From: JAFAXD01 sp963760435
Lineage (GTDB): Bacteria > Pseudomonadota > Alphaproteobacteria > Rhizobiales > Xanthobacteraceae
Assembly: GCA_963760435.1 (NCBI GenBank)
Contig: CAVXDE010000048.1
Location: 1 to 64,000 of the forward strand
Length of the DNA: 64,000 nt
Direction: 5' to 3'
How positions within the stretch are numbered: the first letter of the stretch is position 1; each line of letters starts with the position of its first letter. Of the stretch, positions 1-11,865 are shown piece after piece. Below the pieces are notes generated by a model. That model made no database searches and was not told the origin of the DNA. It was given only the letters and a program-made list of their open reading frames with translations. A program made the translations under genes and the position numbers.

Positions 1-396
1 CGCCGCAACGGCGGCGGCATGTCGGTCCCTAATCTGGGACCCTCCAGGCCCAGCCGCCTCGAGATGATATCCGAGATTCTCAAGCTCAACAAGGACCAGA
101 AGAAAGAGGTCAAGTCCATCATGGACGAAGGCCAGAAGCAGGCGCTGCCCCTGCAGTCGGAACTGAAGAAGAACCGCGAGCAGATCGCCGAAGCAGTAGC
201 TTCCGGGAAGAACCAGGACGAGATCGGTCCGGCCTTGAAAACTTACGCGGAGACCGAAGCCCGCATGGCGCGCCTCGAACTGGAAGCCTTCGTTAAGGTT
301 TACAAGCTGCTCGACGGCGAACAGAGGCCCCGGAGCAGCGGCGTGTTTCAGATGATCGCTGGTATTTTCTCCGGCAAGAACTGGAACGAATCGTAA
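1..396 (+). CDS. Spy/CpxP-like periplasmic protein, C-terminal part
   Basis: The frame is open from base 1, so the ATG at 19 is probably internal and the signal peptide lies outside the window. What remains is a helical, Lys/Glu/Gln-rich protein with a repeat-like 'LKLNKDQKKEVKSIMDEG' helix and a second long amphipathic helix, as in Spy/CpxP-type (LTXXQ) periplasmic proteins, which act as chaperones or metal and envelope-stress sensors. The C-terminus is a short hydrophobic segment ending in GKNWNES. Family assignment rests on helix pattern only. It ends 35 bases before the convergent alginate-lyase-like gene. Confidence 0.5.
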   Translation, partial: RRNGGGMSVPNLGPSRPSRLEMISEILKLNKDQKKEVKSIMDEGQKQALPLQSELKKNREQIAEAVASGKNQDEIGPALKTYAETEARMARLELEAFVKVYKLLDGEQRPRSSGVFQMIAGIFSGKNWNES

Positions 397-430
397 CAGA
401 GCCGCGACCGTTAGGCAGCGGGCGATTCGC

Positions 431-1585
431 CTATACCCACAGCAGCGGCTGGCGCACCGGAAAATTGCGCAGCACCTCTTCGACCGTCGGATCCGCATCC
501 AGCTTCTTCCACAGCGCGAGGTACTCCGGCTTGTCCAGCGCCAGCCCGGCGAACAGCAGGCTCGGCTGGCGCACGGGCCACTCCTTGTCATACATGACGT
601 CGGGCGGGAGCGGCCATTTCTTCTTGTCGAGGATGTACGGAAACATGTAGGCCATCGCCTTCGCCATGCCGCGCCCGTCGGGCAGTTGCCACTTCCACAG
701 GTCGTCCACCCTTCGTCGTCAGCGTCTGCACCAGGATCGCCATCGCATCCAGGTTGAACAGCGAATAGCCGTACGGCTTGGTGCGGCCAGTTCCAGCGGA
801 AAGCTGCCATCCGCGGCCTCCTGGTTCGGAATGCAGAACCGTCTTGTAGCGGTTGCGGCAGTACTCCATCCGCTCGCGATTGCCGGTGAGCTGCGCGAAC
901 GCCGCCACCTGCGTCGCCCAGCAGGTGCCGTGGTTGTTTTTGGCGTCGCGCTCGGCGATGCCGTAGGGGTGCGTCGTCATCCACGTCGATGTATGCCGCG
1001 AACCACTCCTTGACGCCGTCGAGATCGGCGGCGGTCCAGGTCGAGTCTGCCACGCGGCGCGCGCGACTTCCACCAGGTGCAGCGTGTCGATGATGCCGGT
1101 GCCCGCGCCCCGTGAAGCGTCCCTGAATGGCCTGCGCGTATTGCAGGTTCGGATTCATGCGCGTCGCGTCGTCGACGAACCAGGCGCGCAGGTGCTCCGC
1201 GGCGTGGTCGGCATACCGGCGGTCTCGTGGTGATCTTGTACGCCGCGGCCAGCGCCGGCACCGATCAGGCTGAGCCGGATCATGGCCTTCCGGTGCTCGA
1301 CGAAGTTATCGGGATTGGTCATCCCGTCGCGCTGGATGTACGGGCCGTCGGGATTCTTGGGGTCGGGCCACCAGTAGTCGCCCTCGGAGAAGAAATCGTG
1401 CTTGCCGCCGGCGCTCCGCGGCGAACCGGCGGCGGTCACGGTTACCGGCTCTTCTTTGAGGTACGGTCGGCGGCCTTGAGCACGCGCGGCCGCTCGATTG
1501 CAGTGAGGTCGAACTTCCCGGCGGCCCTCCCTGCCCGTGGCAGCGAAAAAACGACAGCCGTCCCGAGAAATTCCCTCCGCCTCAT
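431..1585 (-). CDS. Alginate lyase family protein (frameshifted)
   Basis: Reading from 1585 gives a twin-arginine-like start (MRRREFLG), then conserved alginate-lyase-family blocks in three frames: 'HDFFSEGDYWWPDPKNPDG' and 'NPDNFVEHRKAMIRLS' near the N-terminus, 'NNHGTCWATQVAAFAQLTGN' in the middle, 'PYGYSLFNLDAMAILVQTL', and 'GRGMAKAMAYMFPYILDKK' near the C-terminus. The family cleaves uronic-acid polysaccharides by beta-elimination outside the cytoplasm; the Asn-His pair of NNHG is the expected catalytic region. Total length is about 385 residues, normal for the family. At least three frame breaks lie near 1440, 1160 and 710. The start is 6 bases downstream of the malic enzyme stop on the same strand. 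The substrate cannot be told from sequence. Confidence 0.75.
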
Positions 1586-1591
1586 CACCGG

Positions 1592-3907
<2,316 letters not shown>

Positions 3908-3985
3908 ATGCGCTCTCTTTCAAGACCAGGATATCCGATTGGCGGAATTTCGGAGTCAAGCTCCGTTTTAACACGCCGCGCGACA

Positions 3986-6193
3986 TCACCGGTAAAGCCG
4001 GCGGTACACATCCGCATTGCGCAGCACGGCCTGGACGTAATCGCGGGTTTCCGTAAAAGGAATCGTTTCGACGAACTCCGCCGGCTCCCGGTATGTGTTC
4101 CAGGCGATCCATTCGGCGGCGCGGTTCGGGCCTGCGTTGTACGCCGCGAGTGTCTGCTCCACCTTGCCGTTGTTCTGGTCCAGCATGGAACGCAGCACGG
4201 AAGAGCCGATGTTGAGGTTGACCGCGGGCTGGAGCAGAGACCGGTTGCTGAACCGCCGGACGCCCGCCTTCCGCGCAAACAGCTTGCCAGTGGATGGCCG
4301 GACCTGTGTCAGGCCATACGCGTTGGCGTGGGAAATGGCATTCGGGTCGAATTCCGATTCCTGCCGGATGAGCCCCGCCAGAAGGAACGGGTCGATGCGC
4401 TGCTGGCGGGCATACCGCTCCAGATCCCTGCGGTAGGGCAGCGGGAAAAGCAACTCCCACAATTTTCGCGGCGCCCGGTCGAGCGGCATCCGGAGATAGT
4501 CGGAAGCCATCGCCTTCATGATTCGCACGCCTTGGGCCGGCGCGTCGGCATTCGACGCCATCTCCAGTCCCAGAAGCACCGGCTGGCCGTCGTCGCGCAA
4601 GCCAAAGCGAAGTTCCCCGTCGGCCAGGTCGCTCAGCCCGGCGGTGCGCAGCAGGCGGGAGCGGTCGATCCGCACGGTGGTCGCACGGGTCGGGGCAGCC
4701 GGCAATGCGGCGGGCCCGGGAAATCGAATGCCCGCGGCGAACTGCTCGGCTTCGGGCGACGACCCGGCCGACGCCACGTCCGGATTCTGTAGCCGTTCCC
4801 GCGCGAGCATCCCGTAGTACGTATTGGGGAACGCGGCCTCCAGCCGCCGGTAGAAAGCTCGTGCGGCGCCATACTCCCCGCGGCGTTCCGATTGGCGGCT
4901 AAGAAAATACAGAGCCGCCGGTGCGGTGGCATGGGCCGGATACCGGACCAGGTGCTCGCGAAGCAGATCCTCCGCGTTCCGTTCACCCTGCATGTAGGCG
5001 TGGAATGTGATCTTCCAATGGCACAGCCCGGCCGTGGAGGACTCGGGAAAATCCTCGTAGACTGCCCGATACAGCGGCAGATAGGCATCCGGCTGGTTGA
5101 CGATCAGGAACCGCCCGGCGGCGGACGCCAGCGCTCTCAACCGCCAGTTCGATTTCGGATAGCGGTGCCCGAGTTCTTCCAGCGCCGACTGAATCCCAGC
5201 ATCGTTCGCGGCGCGCCGGCTGCACTCCTCCAGGTAGTACAGGCGCTCGGCGTCGGCCTCCGGGTCGAGGCTGTCCAGCCCTCGCAGGTACTGCGTGGCG
5301 GTGGTCAACTTCCCGCCGAGCAGTTCCGCCGCGCCCACCCTGACCCGTGCCTGGTCGCGCTCCACGCCCGACAGTTCGCCCGGCAGGGCAGCGTACTCGG
5401 CGCGGGCGCGGTCGTATTCGCGCGCTTCCATGAGGCGTCCCGCCCGCCGTAACAAATCCGCCGCCGCCGGAGCCGAATACGCCGAACCCATCGAACTCTT
5501 GAGAGCCGCCAGCGCGGCGATGGCCCGGTCCGATGCCGGACCCACCGCGCGGTCGCAGTAAATTTTCTGGTAATACTCGGTGGCGTGCGGAAGGTCGTTC
5601 GCCGCCTGATAGGCGCCGGCGAGCGCGAGGTCGCCATCCGGCTGCGGCAGGTCCGCATAGTGTTCGCGCAAAAACCGGACTGCCTCGAGGGGCTGCGCGC
5701 CGAGCGCCCGCCCTTCCAGCAGCCAGGACCGGGCAGCCATCGGAGACCTGGGTGTCCCGGCCCGCACGGCGTCCAGGTCGCGATGCACGTCCGCCGGATT
5801 GTTGGTCTCGGCCAGCGCGGCCGCCAGGTAATATTGCGTGTAATCCGCGATCAGCGGGAGCTTTCCATTCACTTGCTTGAGCTGCGCGATGGCACCGGGA
5901 TAGTCCTTCTGTTCGTACGCGGCCACTCCCAGTGCGAGCCGCGCCAGCAGCCCGGTTCTGTCCTTACTATGGGCCGCGGCATAGGATGCGACCGCCGCGC
6001 GGTGTGCGGGCGTCGGCGATTGCCGCAACGCGCGCACCATGGCTGCAAGATTCGTGGGAGCGGCGGGTTTCGCCGGTGCGCGGCGCTTCGCGGGCGCGGG
6101 GGCCGCGGCAACCGCGAGTGCCGCCAGGCCTGCTGCGAACAGAACCTTAAACCAGGGGACCAGGGTATTCCTTGCCGAGTAATTCCGGATCAT
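3986..6193 (-). CDS. Soluble lytic murein transglycosylase (Slt70-like)
   Basis: The protein has 735 residues and one uninterrupted frame, unlike its neighbours. The start chosen is ATG 6193 (MIRNYSARNTLVPWF), which leads into a hydrophobic signal segment with an Ala-rich tail; the open frame extends upstream but there it overlaps another gene. Residues about 60-520 are TPR-like helical repeats (superhelical U domain). The C-terminal 170 residues are the SLT catalytic domain: 'GLIRQESEFDPNAISHANA' contains the catalytic Glu, then 'YGLTQVRPSTGK' and 'AYNAGPNRAAEW'. It cleaves the MurNAc-GlcNAc bond in the periplasm to give 1,6-anhydro ends. Confidence 0.9.
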   Translation of the reverse strand: MIRNYSARNTLVPWFKVLFAAGLAALAVAAAPAPAKRRAPAKPAAPTNLAAMVRALRQSPTPAHRAAVASYAAAHSKDRTGLLARLALGVAAYEQKDYPGAIAQLKQVNGKLPLIADYTQYYLAAALAETNNPADVHRDLDAVRAGTPRSPMAARSWLLEGRALGAQPLEAVRFLREHYADLPQPDGDLALAGAYQAANDLPHATEYYQKIYCDRAVGPASDRAIAALAALKSSMGSAYSAPAAADLLRRAGRLMEAREYDRARAEYAALPGELSGVERDQARVRVGAAELLGGKLTTATQYLRGLDSLDPEADAERLYYLEECSRRAANDAGIQSALEELGHRYPKSNWRLRALASAAGRFLIVNQPDAYLPLYRAVYEDFPESSTAGLCHWKITFHAYMQGERNAEDLLREHLVRYPAHATAPAALYFLSRQSERRGEYGAARAFYRRLEAAFPNTYYGMLARERLQNPDVASAGSSPEAEQFAAGIRFPGPAALPAAPTRATTVRIDRSRLLRTAGLSDLADGELRFGLRDDGQPVLLGLEMASNADAPAQGVRIMKAMASDYLRMPLDRAPRKLWELLFPLPYRRDLERYARQQRIDPFLLAGLIRQESEFDPNAISHANAYGLTQVRPSTGKLFARKAGVRRFSNRSLLQPAVNLNIGSSVLRSMLDQNNGKVEQTLAAYNAGPNRAAEWIAWNTYREPAEFVETIPFTETRDYVQAVLRNADVYRRLYR

Positions 6194-7076
6194 CGTTGGC
6201 CAGCGTGCGGACGAGTTCGAGATGGAGGTAATCCACCATGCTGGGCAGGCCGCAAAGAAAAGTCGCTGAAATTCGCCGCGCGAGCGGTCGATCTTCCTGC
6301 GAAAAGCCCCGTAAAGGTCGCGATCGGCACGGCCCGACTGCACCGCCTCGGGCTCGTGCAACCGCAGTTCCGCGACCTGGACCCTGGCGAACCGCTGGGC
6401 CCGCAGATGCACCTGTTGTTCCTCGCTGGACAGGCTGTCCCATGAAGACTTCGGCTTCGCCGCGGGAGGTTCGATCTGCACGAGCGGCGCCGGCGGGGGT
6501 TGTTCCAGACTGCTGCGAATCGCCGATGCCAGTTGTGCCAGGATCTCCAGCGCCGAACCTTGCACATCGCCCCATACATAAAGGATGGGCCCGCGACACG
6601 CTCCCGGACCATCACGGGAAAAACCGAGACGCGGCTATCCTGCGGGTGCGCCAGAAGATCGATCATCTGCTGCGACACTTCGCCCGGAATGGCGGCCGCG
6701 ATCGCACCGGCTCGCGCGTTTCCACCGCGCCGGCAAGGGCAGCGGCAGACGCCAGCGGGATGCGCAGCCGGGAAAACTTCTCCACCGTCTCTTCCGCCGC
6801 GCCCCGCATCCTGACTCCTGCCGCGGCTTCCGCTTCGATTCCAAACAAAGCCGCTCCCGCCGCGAAGCAGCAGGATGCGTCCACGAGCGTGGCATCGAGT
6901 TCTTCCGCGTCCGGAGCCAGCCGCATGCGCCGCACGGCCTGGTTCAACTGGTCGGCCAACTCTTGCCGGACCCGCTCGCGAGTTTGCGCAAACAGGGCCT
7001 CCACTTCAGTCGACAGTTGCTGGAGACGGTCTTCAAACAGCCGGCGCAGAGCTGTCAGGGGCGCGCTGGATGCCAT
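6147..7076 (-). CDS. Conserved acidobacterial protein of unknown function (frameshifted)
   Basis: About 310 codons are spread over several frames. The N-terminus (from 7076, MASSAPLTALRRLFEDRL) is a Glu/Arg-rich predicted coiled coil, followed by an Ala-rich segment with two Cys (DASCCFAAGAALFG), then 'SQQMIDLLAHPQDSRVSVF' and 'VRERVAGPSFMYG', which look like a small sensor-like alpha/beta domain. After a Pro-rich linker comes a helix 'HLRAQRFARVQVAELRLHEP' and a distinctive tail: 'SMVDYLHLELVRTLANDDPE' ending in YPGPLV. I recall this tail from uncharacterised acidobacterial proteins. Its 3' end overlaps the start of the transglycosylase gene by 47 bases, so the two are probably co-transcribed. 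No function is assigned. Confidence 0.55.
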
Positions 7077-7140
7077 TTCTGTTCATATTCTAACAGGTAC
7101 CGTCCGCCAACCCCGAGCCCTCGCGCTTAGAATTCGATAT

Positions 7141-7874
7141 ATGGAATCGCTGAGGAATCGGACAGCCGTGGTTACCGGCGGCACACGCGGAATCGGGCGC
7201 GCCATCGCGGAACGGCTTCTGCGCGAAGGCGTGCGCGTCGCGATCTGCGGCCGCACGGAAGAGTCCACCCGCCGTGCGGGGCAGGAACTCACGGCGCACG
7301 GGACTGTACTCGGCCATGCAGCGGATGTCACCGACATCGAGCAGGTCCGCCGCTTCTTTGCCGCCGTCGACCGCGAGTTCGGCGGCTTCGACATCCTGGT
7401 GAACAACGCCGGCGCGGGGTTGTTCCGAAAGGTCGCGGAAATGACGCTGGAAGAGTGGCGCATCAACATCGACCTGAACCTGAACGCACCTTTCTACTGC
7501 TCGCACGAGGCGCTGGCCCGGTTTCAGAAGCGCGGCGGCGGGTTTATCGTGAACATTTCCAGCCTGGCGGCAAAGAACGCATTCAGCGGCGGCGCCGGGT
7601 ACAACGCCTCCAAGTTAGGCTTGAACGGATTCAGCGAGGCCTGATGCTGGATCACCGCCACGACAACGTCCGCGTGAGCTACATTCTGCCGGGCAGCGTC
7701 GATACGGGATTCGTGCGGGCGGGCCTGTCCGATCGCTCCGGAGACACCGGTTGGATGATTGCGCCGGAAGATGTCGCAGAAGCAGTAGCATGGTGCTGCA
7801 AATGCCGGCCCGCACCATGGTTAGCCGGGTGGAGATGCGGCCCTCGGGCCGCGGAAATTGCGACGGAGGTATAG
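7141..7874 (+). CDS. Short-chain dehydrogenase/reductase, FabG-like (frameshifted)
   Basis: This is a cytoplasmic NAD(P)-dependent oxidoreductase of the classical SDR type. Visible motifs in order are the Rossmann glycine motif 'TGGTRGIGRAIAE' (residues 13-25), 'NNAG' in 'FDILVNNAGAGLF', the catalytic Ser in 'VNISSLAAK' and the YxxxK in 'YNASKLGLNGFSEA'. At 7642 a premature TGA appears because one C is missing from a GCCCTG context; reading resumes in the next frame as 'LMLDHRHDNVRVSYILPGS'. A second break near 7790 affects the tail, so the exact end is uncertain. It diverges from the upstream gene with 64 bases between them. The substrate is unknown. Confidence 0.8.
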
Positions 7875-7998
7875 CGAATATCGAGCGTGGCTCCGGCGCA
7901 ATGTCGGCGGGCGCCTGAGCTGTGGACACGCCAGCTTGCACATCTACACGGGTCGAAATGACCCTGATGGGACTTGGAATCGAGAGGGGGAGGGCGCA

Positions 7999-9178
7999 TA
8001 TGGGGCGGCTATCAAACAGCTGGACCCGTCGCAGACCGGGTACGACGCGGAGAAACTGGAATCGGATCTGCGCAAGCGGATCGTCGGCCAGGACGAGGCG
8101 ATCCAGCAGATCGTCAACATCTATCAGACGCACCTTGCCGGGCATGACCAGCCCCGGGCGGCCGATCGGCAACTTTCTGTTCCTGGGCCCGACCGGCTCC
8201 GGAAAGACCCGCATGGTCGAAGCGACCGCGGAAAGCCTGGTGGGCGACGCCCGCGCGGTCATCAAGATCGATTGCGCCGAGTTCCAGCACAGCCACGAGA
8301 TCGCCAAGCTGATCGGCTCGCCTCCGGGATATCTGGGGCATCGCGAAACGCATCCGCTGCTGAGCCAGGAAGTGCTGAACCAGTATCACACCGAGAACGT
8401 GAAGCTCAGCTTCGTGCTGTTCGACGAAATCGAAAAGGCCAGCGACGCGCTGTGGAACCTGCTGCTGGGCATTCTGGACAAAGCCACGCTGACGCTGGGC
8501 GACAACCGCCGCGTGGATTTCTCCCGCGCCATGATCTTCATGACCAGCAACCTGGGCGCGGCGGAGATGAGCTCGATGCTGCGCCCGAACCTGGGATTCG
8601 CCGCCTGTGAAGCCGAACGCACAGCGGGCCGCAGGCGATGGTGGACGAGAAACTGAACGGACAAGATTGCCGCGCGCCGGCATGGAAGCCGCGCGCCGCA
8701 AGTTCACGCCGGAGTTCATGAACCGGATCGACAAGACCGTGGTCTTCCAGCCGCTGGGCGAACGCGAGCTGCGGAAGATCCTCGACATCGAACTGAACAT
8801 GGTGCAGCAGCGCATCTTCACGCTCGGCCAACGGCGCGCCCTTCGTCTTCTCGCTGACCGACGGCGCGCGGACTTCCTGCTGCGCGAAGGCACGGACATG
8901 AAGTACGGCGCGCGGCACCTGAAGCGCGCCATCGACCGGCACCTGGTGCAGCCGCTCTCCAACCTGATCGCCACCGAGCAGGTGCGCGGCGGCGACTTGA
9001 TCCGGGTGGATTTCGACGACGACTGAACCGGCTGACGTTCTTCAAGGAAGCCGAGGACATGCCGGCCTACGCCATGGTGCAGATGGTGGATACGTCCATC
9101 TCCACCGGTCGGCGCATATTCGGCCAACACTGCGCGGAACAGCCACGCGCGGCAAATGCCAGAAGTACCCGCAGGTAA
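7999..9178 (+). CDS. ClpB/ClpA-like AAA+ ATPase, single domain (frameshifted)
   Basis: The reconstructed protein of about 390 residues starts MGAAIKQLDPSQTG at 7999 if one G is restored to the G run. It contains 'RIVGQDEAIQQIVN', Walker A 'GPTGSGKTR', the pore-type segment 'GSPPGYLGHRE', Walker B 'FVLFDEIEKAS', sensor-1 'MTSNLGAAEM', the arginine-finger region 'FTPEFMNRIDKTVVF', and a ClpB-type small C-terminal domain with sensor 2 'YGARHLKRAI'. It therefore corresponds to the second (D2) half of ClpB with no N-domain, D1 or middle domain. The apparent stop at 9024 is again one missing C; the frame resumes (LNRLTFFKEAEDM) and ends at 9178. It is probably an unfoldase-type ATPase; partners are unknown. 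Confidence 0.75.
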
Positions 9179-9184
9179 ACTCGA

Positions 9185-9224
9185 GTGCGTGGCGGGACGC
9201 CCCGTTTCCGCCACGCACGCTTTG
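9185..9224 (+). terminator. Hairpin, probable terminator after the AAA gene
   Basis: An exact 11-base inverted repeat (9185-9195 with 9208-9218, loop of 12 bases) starts 7 bases after the reconstructed AAA stop and is followed by GCTTTGG. The T run is short, so rho-independent function is likely but not certain. Confidence 0.5.
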
Positions 9225-9241
9225 GTACAATTCGGCTGCTA

Positions 9242-9949
9242 GTGAAACCAGCCGAGCAGCAGATACCCGCCTCATGCGGGCGATGTTCCACACGGTCGCC
9301 CCCCGATACGATTTCATTACCCGCGCATTTCTACGGCATGGACAAGCGGTGGAAGAAGCTCGGCGTCGCGCGCGCGCAGCTTCCCGAAATCCGACGGTGC
9401 TCGATCTCGCATCCGGAACCGGCGATTTTTCCAGCTTGTAGGCCAGGTTTACCCGGGCGCGCGGGCGGTGCGGTCGATCTCACCCACCGTATGCTGTAAC
9501 TCGCACGGCAGCAGGGCGTCGAGCGCGCGGTCTGCGCCGATGCCGGCAAACTGCCCTTCGCAGACGCCGCCTTCGATTCGGTCTTCATCGGTTACGGGCT
9601 CCGGAACTTTCCCGACCTCGATGCGACCCTCGGCGAAATTGCCCGGGTCACCCGCCCGGGAGGGCTGCTGGTCAGCCTGGATTTCTTTCTCCCGGCCAAT
9701 CCACTGGCGCGAAGACTTTACCTGGGTTATCTGTATGCGCAGGGCACGTTCTGGGGCTTCGTGCTGCACCGGCGCCCGCGAATCTATACCTACATTCCGG
9801 ACTCCCTGAGTTGTTCGTGTCGATCGAAGAGTTCTCGTCGCGGCTGCGCTCGCTCGGGTACAGGCAACTGGGAGGTACGGCAGTTACATCCTGGGCGGGA
9901 TCGGACTCCACTGGGCAGCCAAGGGTCAAAACGGTAACCCATTCGTTAT
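9242..9949 (+). CDS. ubiE: UbiE/MenG-type quinone C-methyltransferase (frameshifted)
   Basis: This uses S-adenosylmethionine to methylate demethylmenaquinone (and, in ubiquinone makers, the benzoquinol ring). Visible blocks are 'MFHTVAPRYDFITRAF' and 'GMDKRWKKLG', both typical of the UbiE N-terminus, then the SAM motif 'VLDLASGTGDFS', 'ADAGKLPFADAAFDSVF', 'GYGLRNFPDLDATLGEIARV' and 'RPGGLLVSLDFFLP'. The C-terminus 'GGIGLHWAAKG' lies in another frame. At least five frame breaks occur in 700 bases. The start is either GTG 9242 or the internal ATG 9272. The downstream gene begins at about 9948 with overlap. Confidence 0.75.
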
Positions 9950-10105
9950 GAAAGAGAAGCTGCGGGGGCGCGATTTTCGCTTCATCGCCGTCTGCGCGTT
10001 GCTGCTGGGCCGGACGGTTTGGCTTCCGTACCGAATTTCCACCGTGCTTTCCCCGAGGCCTCCATTTATTTCCGCGTCAACCGCGACGCAGGTGAAGCTG
10101 GTAAT
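9948..10105 (+). pseudogene. CPBP (CAAX-type) protease gene, N-terminal fragment cut at the join
   Basis: From ATG 9948 the reading 'MKEKLRGRDFRFIAVCALLL' and, after one frame change, 'FHRAFPEASIYFRVNRDAG' matches what I recall as the N-terminus of acidobacterial CPBP-family intramembrane proteases. Only about 50 codons are present; the first membrane segment is visible and the catalytic EExxxR region is absent. The homology stops abruptly near 10,105, where base composition and style change. This is the best evidence for where the acidobacterial segment ends. Confidence 0.5.
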
Positions 10106-10595
10106 TCCTCTGTCGCGCCAGTCATCTAGCACTCATCTCCACAGGCCCTTGAATCAGAGGCTCTGATCGCTCCCCGACCCAGCCGACGGATGGAATTTGC
10201 GTCGCTCTCTAATCCGTCATGATATTGGCACATAATAGCACACAGACGAGAATCAGAAAAAGAGCTCGATGTTGAAAAACGGACACCCATGAGCCGTACT
10301 TACCTCCATCATCTTATTATTGTCGGATCGTCGGTTGATGTTAAGAAGAGCCTACCGAGCGAGCTACACCGCTGGAATTCCTCACAGCCGAACAGGATCG
10401 GCGAAGCAGCCTGGACAAGCGTCACGTCAATATCAGCTGGGTTAATGGTCATCAGATTATGGCCCTTCGCGCCGGGTTTGACCTGCTTGTCATTGTGCTG
10501 ATCGTTATCTAATCGCGATCCGCACAAGACACTGCTAGGTGACGGCATAGACGGGATCGGTGAGCATGTGATGAAGCGCGGGATAAAGGCGGTTG
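10106..10595. other. Junction region without a supported gene
   Basis: About 490 bases with visibly lower GC than either side. A minus-strand open frame of 79 codons (10309-10548) and a plus-strand frame of 70 codons (10289-10501) overlap each other. Neither has a recognisable motif or a convincing ribosome site. I see no RNA gene here. Confidence 0.5.
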
Positions 10596-11308
10596 CTACC
10601 GAACACGTCGAAAATCATTCCGCACCGCGTCGACGGCGTGGGCGAGGGCACGCCCCGCAAGGCGCGACTGAGCCATTACATAGTGTTTCTCGGTTGTGCC
10701 AAACGAAGCGTGACCGAGAAGATCCTTTGCGCCTCTCACATTGACCGGATCCTGGCTCGACCAGAAGCTGGCAGCAGCATGACGAAATCGATGCAGATTG
10801 ACCCCAAATCCGAAAGCCTTTTTGGTGCGCTTGTGCACAGCCAGATAGATACCGTTAGCGCACATCGGCCGGCTCTTATTCGACGGCCAGAGACCGTCGT
10901 GCTTATCAGCACCTGGAATGTGGTCTCGAAATCGCTCCAGATACAAATCTATACGCGACGACATTTCTCGGGACAACGGAAAGTCGAGCGCCCGACGAGT
11001 TTTGGTATCCGCAGCAGGTATGTCGAGCGCCCATAGATCTTCAGTTTTGACGAGGTGTTGGCCGATACGCAGGGCTGTGAGCGTGCGGCTGCGCAATGGG
11101 ATGAGCGCCAGGAGAGCAATGACCAGACCATCGCGGTACTGAAAAGCGTGCGCCTTCCGTATGCGTCCCGCGGTATCGGCCTCAGCAACGGCCCGACTTA
11201 TCAGGTAGCTTCCGATTTGGTTCCAGGCTTCGAAATCGGCGCGACTGCGCCAAATCGTGTGTGAGGCAAACAGAACATGGTCCTCGCGTTCGGGTCCGCG
11301 CAGTAGGT
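10596..11308 (-). pseudogene. Tyrosine recombinase (phage/XerC-type integrase), N-terminally truncated
   Basis: The frame is open from about 11308 to the stop at 10596, giving about 235 residues of catalytic domain. It reads 'AFQYRDGLVIALLALIPLRS' with the first catalytic Arg region, 'HRFRHAAASFW' (the HxxR box) and 'LLGHASFGTTEKHYVMAQS' with the GH and the nucleophilic Tyr. All catalytic positions seem present. The N-terminal SAM-like core-binding domain is missing because the frame runs straight into an IS630 fragment at about 11309, and no start codon or ribosome site remains. Such enzymes integrate islands or prophages at tRNA genes. It is probably inactive. Confidence 0.75.
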
Positions 11309-11594
11309 GAGCATCTCGCCGGCTACGGCTGCTTTGGCAAACCGTGCGAGCAAGGCCTTTTCTTCGGCCAACGTCATATTCTCATGTTGCGTCCACCATT
11401 CGGCTTGGGCTTGACGCCTTGATGCCGCCGTGGCCATAAGCCATGTGCGCGCGGTTCACCGTGCTCAGCGATACGCCCATCGCAGCCGCGATCGCCGGCT
11501 GCGTCATCCCGCTTTCACGCAACAGCATCATTTGGATGCGTTGGCGCTGCGGCACCGGTATCTTCCAGCGCAGCGCCGTTCTCAACCGCCGCAC
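11309..11594 (-). mobile_element. IS630-family transposase, N-terminal remnant
   Basis: Starting at 11594, 'RQRIQMMLLRESGMTQPAI' followed by 'AAAMGVSLSTVNRAHMAYGH' is the helix-turn-helix part of an IS630-type transposase. After one frame change near 11405 it continues as 'HENMTLAEEKALLARFAKA' to GEML. The DDE catalytic part is entirely missing; the sequence switches to the integrase at 11309. No terminal inverted repeat could be defined. Confidence 0.65.
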
Positions 11595-11730
11595 CTCGTC
11601 CTTGCTGCTTCGACCATCTGTTGCCCCGAATCAGCCCAGATGGCGAGCGAATCACACCTCAGCGAAGAAAAACAAGCTGGCCGCCTTGATTGCCAGAAAA
11701 CTCTCGATTCAGGCCGTTATGGAGTTGGTA

Positions 11731-11865
11731 TCAGATGGTTGTGGCTGACAGGCGGTTTGGAGGATTGAGAAACGTCAAGCCGTTTGCGGCAGCACCACCT
11801 ATTAAAGTGAGAACGAGACCGGTGATCGTAAGCCAAGTCATCCGGGAACTTTCATAGGCTTTCAT
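11731..11865 (-). CDS. Possible small single-pass membrane protein, 44 residues
   Basis: ATG 11865 to TGA 11731 gives a 44-residue protein starting MKAYESSRMTW with one hydrophobic segment (LTITGLVLTLIGGAAANGL) and a short polar tail. It overlaps the 3' end of the SMP-30 gene by 14 bases in another frame. No Shine-Dalgarno sequence is obvious and I recognise no family, so this is speculative. The sequence from 11595 to 11730 holds nothing I can name. Confidence 0.2.
   Translation of the reverse strand: MKAYESSRMTWLTITGLVLTLIGGAAANGLTFLNPPNRLSATTI

Noticed and set aside
6238..7644. A 468-codon plus-strand frame that seems to extend the SDR far upstream
   Set aside because: The upstream 300 codons are antisense to a conserved minus-strand protein and are Arg/Ser/Pro-rich. 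The SDR Rossmann motif sits 13 codons after ATG 7141, as normal.
7642..7644. TGA read through as selenocysteine in the SDR
   Set aside because: One missing C explains the stop, and the next frame continues the SDR fold. No selenocysteine insertion element is visible.
8114..9214. A 366-codon minus-strand frame opposite the AAA gene
   Set aside because: Composition is Arg/Ser-rich and it is antisense to Walker A, Walker B and sensor motifs of the ClpB-like gene.
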